In this document: piece after piece, positions 61,254-64,000 of the stretch
Layout: each line of letters starts with the position of its first letter
Numbering within the stretch: position 1 is the first letter of the stretch
NCBI RefSeq assembly: GCF_000423525.1
Contig: NZ_AUID01000001.1
Span: 145,015 to 209,014, forward strand
Origin: Proteocatella sphenisci DSM 23131
Lineage (GTDB): Bacteria > Bacillota > Clostridia > Peptostreptococcales > Filifactoraceae
Length of the DNA stretch: 64,000 nucleotides
Direction of reading: 5' to 3'
Notes under the pieces: model-generated
Databases searched by the model: none
What the model was told of the DNA's origin: nothing
The model's input: only the letters and a program-made list of their open reading frames with translations
Made by a program: the position numbers and the translations under genes

Positions 61254-63692
61254 ATGGACAAAGATTTGGAACAAAAACCACATAAAAAAAAGAAAAAAAG
61301 AAAAATAAATTTTGCTAGGCTGATATCTCTAATACTTGCTATTGTGATTTTTGCCGGTGGAATTACCGCTGTTGCCGCTGCTCTTATTGTCATAAAAACG
61401 GCAGACCCTATAGACCCTACAAAAATTTCTGAGATACTTGATGAAAGTTCCTTTATATTTGATGACAAGGGTTCACTGATTGAAAAAATATCCAATGGTG
61501 AATACCGAAGCATCGTCCCGCTTTCACAAATACCTGTTGATCTTCAAAATGCAGTAATTGCTGTCGAAGATGAAAGATTCCTCGAGCACAATGGAATGGA
61601 CATTAAAAGGATTTTCGGGGCCTTATGGTATGACATCAAGACTATGAGTCTTGCTCAGGGAGCTTCCACAATTACAATGCAGGTTGCAAAAAACATGTAT
61701 ACTACTATGGATAAAACCTGGACAAGAAAACTTAAAGATGTTTACTATGCTCTTGAGATTGAAAAAGCTTTGAGTAAAGATCAAATTCTTCACGCATATC
61801 TTAACACTATTGGGCTTGGAAGAGGAACAAGAGGCGTTCAGGCAGCAGCTCATGTTTATTTCGATAAAGATGTATCCGAACTAAACCTTCCCGAGTCAGC
61901 AATGATAGCCGGAATAACTCAGAATCCTTACAAATTTTCTGCATATGTAACTGCTCCGATCTCTTCAGATGAGGATTTTACTAACATGCAGGTAAGTCTG
62001 ATCCCAAGCAACAGTGAAACTCCGGAGCCAACAACAGACGAACTGAAAACATATGATAAACTTTTAAGAAACGGACTTATTTCAAGCCTTGAACACAATC
62101 AGCTTGTAAAAAATGATTATTATGCCCGAAAAGCGGTTTTGAACCCCGATTCAAAAGAGAGACAGGAAATCGTACTCAAAATGATGCTTAAAAATGGATA
62201 CATCACCGAATCTCAATATAATGAATCCATATCATACCCTATTAAAATCAATCTAGGAAAGAAAAAGCAGTCAAACATTTCTTCTTATTTTGCAGACAAA
62301 GTAAAAATCGAGACAATTTCAGCACTTGAGTCAGTAGGTTATTCCCAAGAGGATGCAAGTGAGATTCTCTATGGCGGAGGACTTAAAATATACTCAACGC
62401 TTAGTACCAGCATACAGAATATACTTGAAGAAGAAGTAAACAACCCAGCTAATTTCCCAGGAAGCAGAATCGATTCCGACGGGATACCCCAACCACAAGT
62501 TGCTTCTGTAATAATGGATCAATACACTGGCCAGATAAAGGCTTTAGTTGGAGGAAGAGGAATAAGTGGAAACAAGATATACAACAGAGCTTTAAATCCC
62601 AGACAGCCAGGTTCATCAATAAAACCCGTTGCGGTTTATCTTCCAGCTCTGGAAAACGGGTTTACTGGAGCTTCTGGCATAGTTGACGAACCAATCAAAA
62701 ATGAAAAAGGCGAATATTGGCCAAAAAACTTCAGTTCTTATGATGGTCCTACCACATTAAGAAATTTAGTAATCAAATCTTCGAACGTAGGAGCGGTCCA
62801 GGTTGCCCAAAAAGTAGGCACCAAAACTATGATTGACTACATGAAAAACATGGGAATCTCAACAATAGTTACAAGAGATGTAAACTCCTCAGTAAATGAT
62901 GAAAACCTTTCTCTGGCACTTGGTGGTATGACAAAAGGGGTTACTCCTCTTGATCTTACAGCTGCCTATGCGTCAATTGCTAACGCAGGAAAATATACAA
63001 AACCCATATTTGTAACAAAAATCGAAGATACCAGCGGAACCGTGCTCTATGAGAATACGCCACTGACAAGACAAATTGCAACTCCTCAAAATTCATATAT
63101 AATGACTGACATAATGAAAGACGTTGTAAATCGTGGAACTGGTGGAAGAGCAAAAGTCAGAAATTTTGATACAGTTGGAAAAACTGGTACAACTAACGAT
63201 GAAAAAGATATATGGTTTGCTGGATATACGCCTTACTACACAAGTGCACTATGGATTGGTGAGGATCAGCCAAAAGACATGAATAAATCAAGTGATGTTC
63301 CATCTGCTTTATGGGGAAAAATTATGAACAGAGTTCATTCAGGTATGCCTGCAAAGAACTTTATAGCTCCATCTGGGATGACTAGTGCTACTGTGTGTCT
63401 TCAAACCGGACTGATCAAGGGACCTTACTGTACAAGAACAGCCAGTGAAATTTTTGCTGCAGGAACGGTTCCTTCAAAAACATGCATGGAACATTCCGCT
63501 CCAATTGTGACTGACGGTCTGCTTGACGATGAAAGCAAGGCCAATGCAATAAAAAATGATAAAGATGAAAAAGATGATAAAGATGAAAAAGATGATAAAG
63601 ATAAAAAGAATCCAGAAAATGAAACTCCAACAGATAACGAACAACCCGATACCCCAGAGTCAGATGACGATGGAAATGGATTATTTCAATAA
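61254..63692 (+). CDS. Class A penicillin-binding protein (transglycosylase/transpeptidase, PBP1A family)
   Basis: Builds and cross-links peptidoglycan. A Lys-rich cytoplasmic start (KPHKKKKKRKINFARL) and one membrane helix lead to the GT51 domain with VEDERFLEHNGMD and GASTITMQVAKNMYT. The transpeptidase has GSSIKPVAVY (SxxK), KSSNVGAVQVA (SxN) and GKTGTTNDEKD (KTG). The C-terminal tail is a long Asp/Lys/Glu repeat (DEKDDKDEKDDKDKK). TTAGGAGG precedes the ATG. Length of 812 fits class A PBPs. An IS-like element is inserted four bases after the stop. Confidence 0.94.
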   Translation: MDKDLEQKPHKKKKKRKINFARLISLILAIVIFAGGITAVAAALIVIKTADPIDPTKISEILDESSFIFDDKGSLIEKISNGEYRSIVPLSQIPVDLQNAVIAVEDERFLEHNGMDIKRIFGALWYDIKTMSLAQGASTITMQVAKNMYTTMDKTWTRKLKDVYYALEIEKALSKDQILHAYLNTIGLGRGTRGVQAAAHVYFDKDVSELNLPESAMIAGITQNPYKFSAYVTAPISSDEDFTNMQVSLIPSNSETPEPTTDELKTYDKLLRNGLISSLEHNQLVKNDYYARKAVLNPDSKERQEIVLKMMLKNGYITESQYNESISYPIKINLGKKKQSNISSYFADKVKIETISALESVGYSQEDASEILYGGGLKIYSTLSTSIQNILEEEVNNPANFPGSRIDSDGIPQPQVASVIMDQYTGQIKALVGGRGISGNKIYNRALNPRQPGSSIKPVAVYLPALENGFTGASGIVDEPIKNEKGEYWPKNFSSYDGPTTLRNLVIKSSNVGAVQVAQKVGTKTMIDYMKNMGISTIVTRDVNSSVNDENLSLALGGMTKGVTPLDLTAAYASIANAGKYTKPIFVTKIEDTSGTVLYENTPLTRQIATPQNSYIMTDIMKDVVNRGTGGRAKVRNFDTVGKTGTTNDEKDIWFAGYTPYYTSALWIGEDQPKDMNKSSDVPSALWGKIMNRVHSGMPAKNFIAPSGMTSATVCLQTGLIKGPYCTRTASEIFAAGTVPSKTCMEHSAPIVTDGLLDDESKANAIKNDKDEKDDKDEKDDKDKKNPENETPTDNEQPDTPESDDDGNGLFQ

Positions 63693-63696
63693 AAAA

Positions 63697-64000
63697 GGGG
63701 CTGTCGGAGAATGACGTTTTTTGACCCCTAAACTTTAATAATTAAAAATCCTAGATTATTCAACATCTACAAAAATGTAGAGCACTGAATAATTTAGGAT
63801 TTTTTTGTTTAATTTAATATTTATTGTATGACAAAAAAGCCATTTGATATTTTCTCATGACTTATAAAAACCCGATAGGATTAGGCTGTTTTTGCTTCGT
63901 AGGTTTTGATTTTTTCCTTCGCGAAGCGATAATATTTATTTAAATTTCTTCCTACAGCGTATAAAAGAAATTCTTTATATACTTTTTCAGATGTACGATG
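63697..64000. mobile_element. End of an IS1182-like insertion sequence (continues beyond the window)
   Basis: The left limit is marked by GGGGCTGTCGGAGAATGACG at 63697, which looks like an IS1182-family terminal inverted repeat, with a terminator-like hairpin inside (63747-63806, AAATCCTA-GATTATTCA pairing with TGAATAATTTAGGATTT). The transposase reading frame runs inward from the right edge. The other end and any target duplication lie outside the window. The element starts four bases after the PBP stop. Confidence 0.8.
63881..64000 (-). CDS. Transposase, C-terminal fragment visible (IS1182-like)
   Basis: From the window edge the minus strand reads HRTSEKVYKEFLLYAVGRNL and then NKYYRFAKEKIKTYEAKTA before a TAA at 63881. 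This is the typical C-terminus of IS1182/DDE transposases (YKEFLLYAVGRNLNKY). Only about 39 residues are visible; the catalytic part lies outside the window. Confidence 0.8.
   Translation of the reverse strand, partial: HRTSEKVYKEFLLYAVGRNLNKYYRFAKEKIKTYEAKTA

Noticed and set aside
61190..61513. 107-residue minus-strand open frame opposite the PBP start
   Set aside because: It is antisense to the Lys-rich start and membrane helix of the PBP and has no recognisable features.
63550..63606. Short repeats at the end of the PBP gene as a separate repeat element
   Set aside because: They are codons for the Asp/Lys/Glu-rich tail of the PBP and need no other explanation.

Overview
The window is AT-rich DNA from a low-GC Gram-positive anaerobe, most likely a member of the Clostridia (my inference from gene content; genus not determinable by eye). 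Signs are the hrcA-grpE-dnaK-dnaJ operon behind a perfect CIRCE element, the c-di-AMP synthase pair cdaA-cdaR, a ferredoxin-dependent 2-oxoacid oxidoreductase with phosphotransbutyrylase and butyrate kinase, an NADH:rubredoxin-reductase-like flavoprotein, FeoA/FeoA/FeoB iron uptake, and strong AGGAGG-type ribosome binding sites. Most genes lie on the minus strand.

Region by region. 1-31.2 kb is ordinary chromosome: folC (cut by the window edge), truA, a GNAT acetyltransferase, the sulfur-transfer pair iscS-like/thiI, asparaginase, hpt, an EamA transporter, a YkpA/YbiT-type ABC-F protein, an NhaC antiporter, cbiA, an AEC transporter, a small aromatic-acid-exporter-like protein, a two-domain PPK2 kinase, RNA modification enzymes, the heat-shock operon, a Val-Tyr-Gly tRNA operon, pyrR and rluD-like genes, the iron-regulated feo cluster with a Fur-like box, a CobD-like enzyme, a Nudix hydrolase and ychF.

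31.2-43.5 kb is an accessory defence island. It holds a PLD-SNF2 helicase with an Eco57I-type methyltransferase (plus a PC4-like ydbC gene), a DinD homologue, an ImmA/IrrE-like protein that has lost its HExxH motif, a membrane-anchored coiled-coil protein with a DUF4041/T5orf172 nuclease-like end, and a three-gene HigB-HigA-SecB-like toxin-antitoxin-chaperone unit behind a clear promoter and a perfect 26-bp operator palindrome. A wrecked tyrosine recombinase follows.

43.5-50.9 kb is also accessory: two overlapping glycosyltransferases, a Gfo/Idh/MocA oxidoreductase, a divergent MoaE-like protein, a c-di-GMP phosphodiesterase with a degenerate GGDEF and visibly higher GC, and a tiny remnant of a phzF gene.

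50.9-64 kb returns to core genes: a DUF1232 protein, 5-formyl-THF cyclo-ligase, then a long minus-strand run cdaA-cdaR-ptb-buk-(P-loop ATPase)-vor-like delta/alpha/beta/gamma-glmM. The canonical cdaA-cdaR-glmM operon is therefore split by an energy-conserving acyl-phosphate cassette. A tRNA-Arg and a class A PBP follow on the plus strand, and the window ends inside an IS1182-like element inserted four bases after the PBP stop codon.
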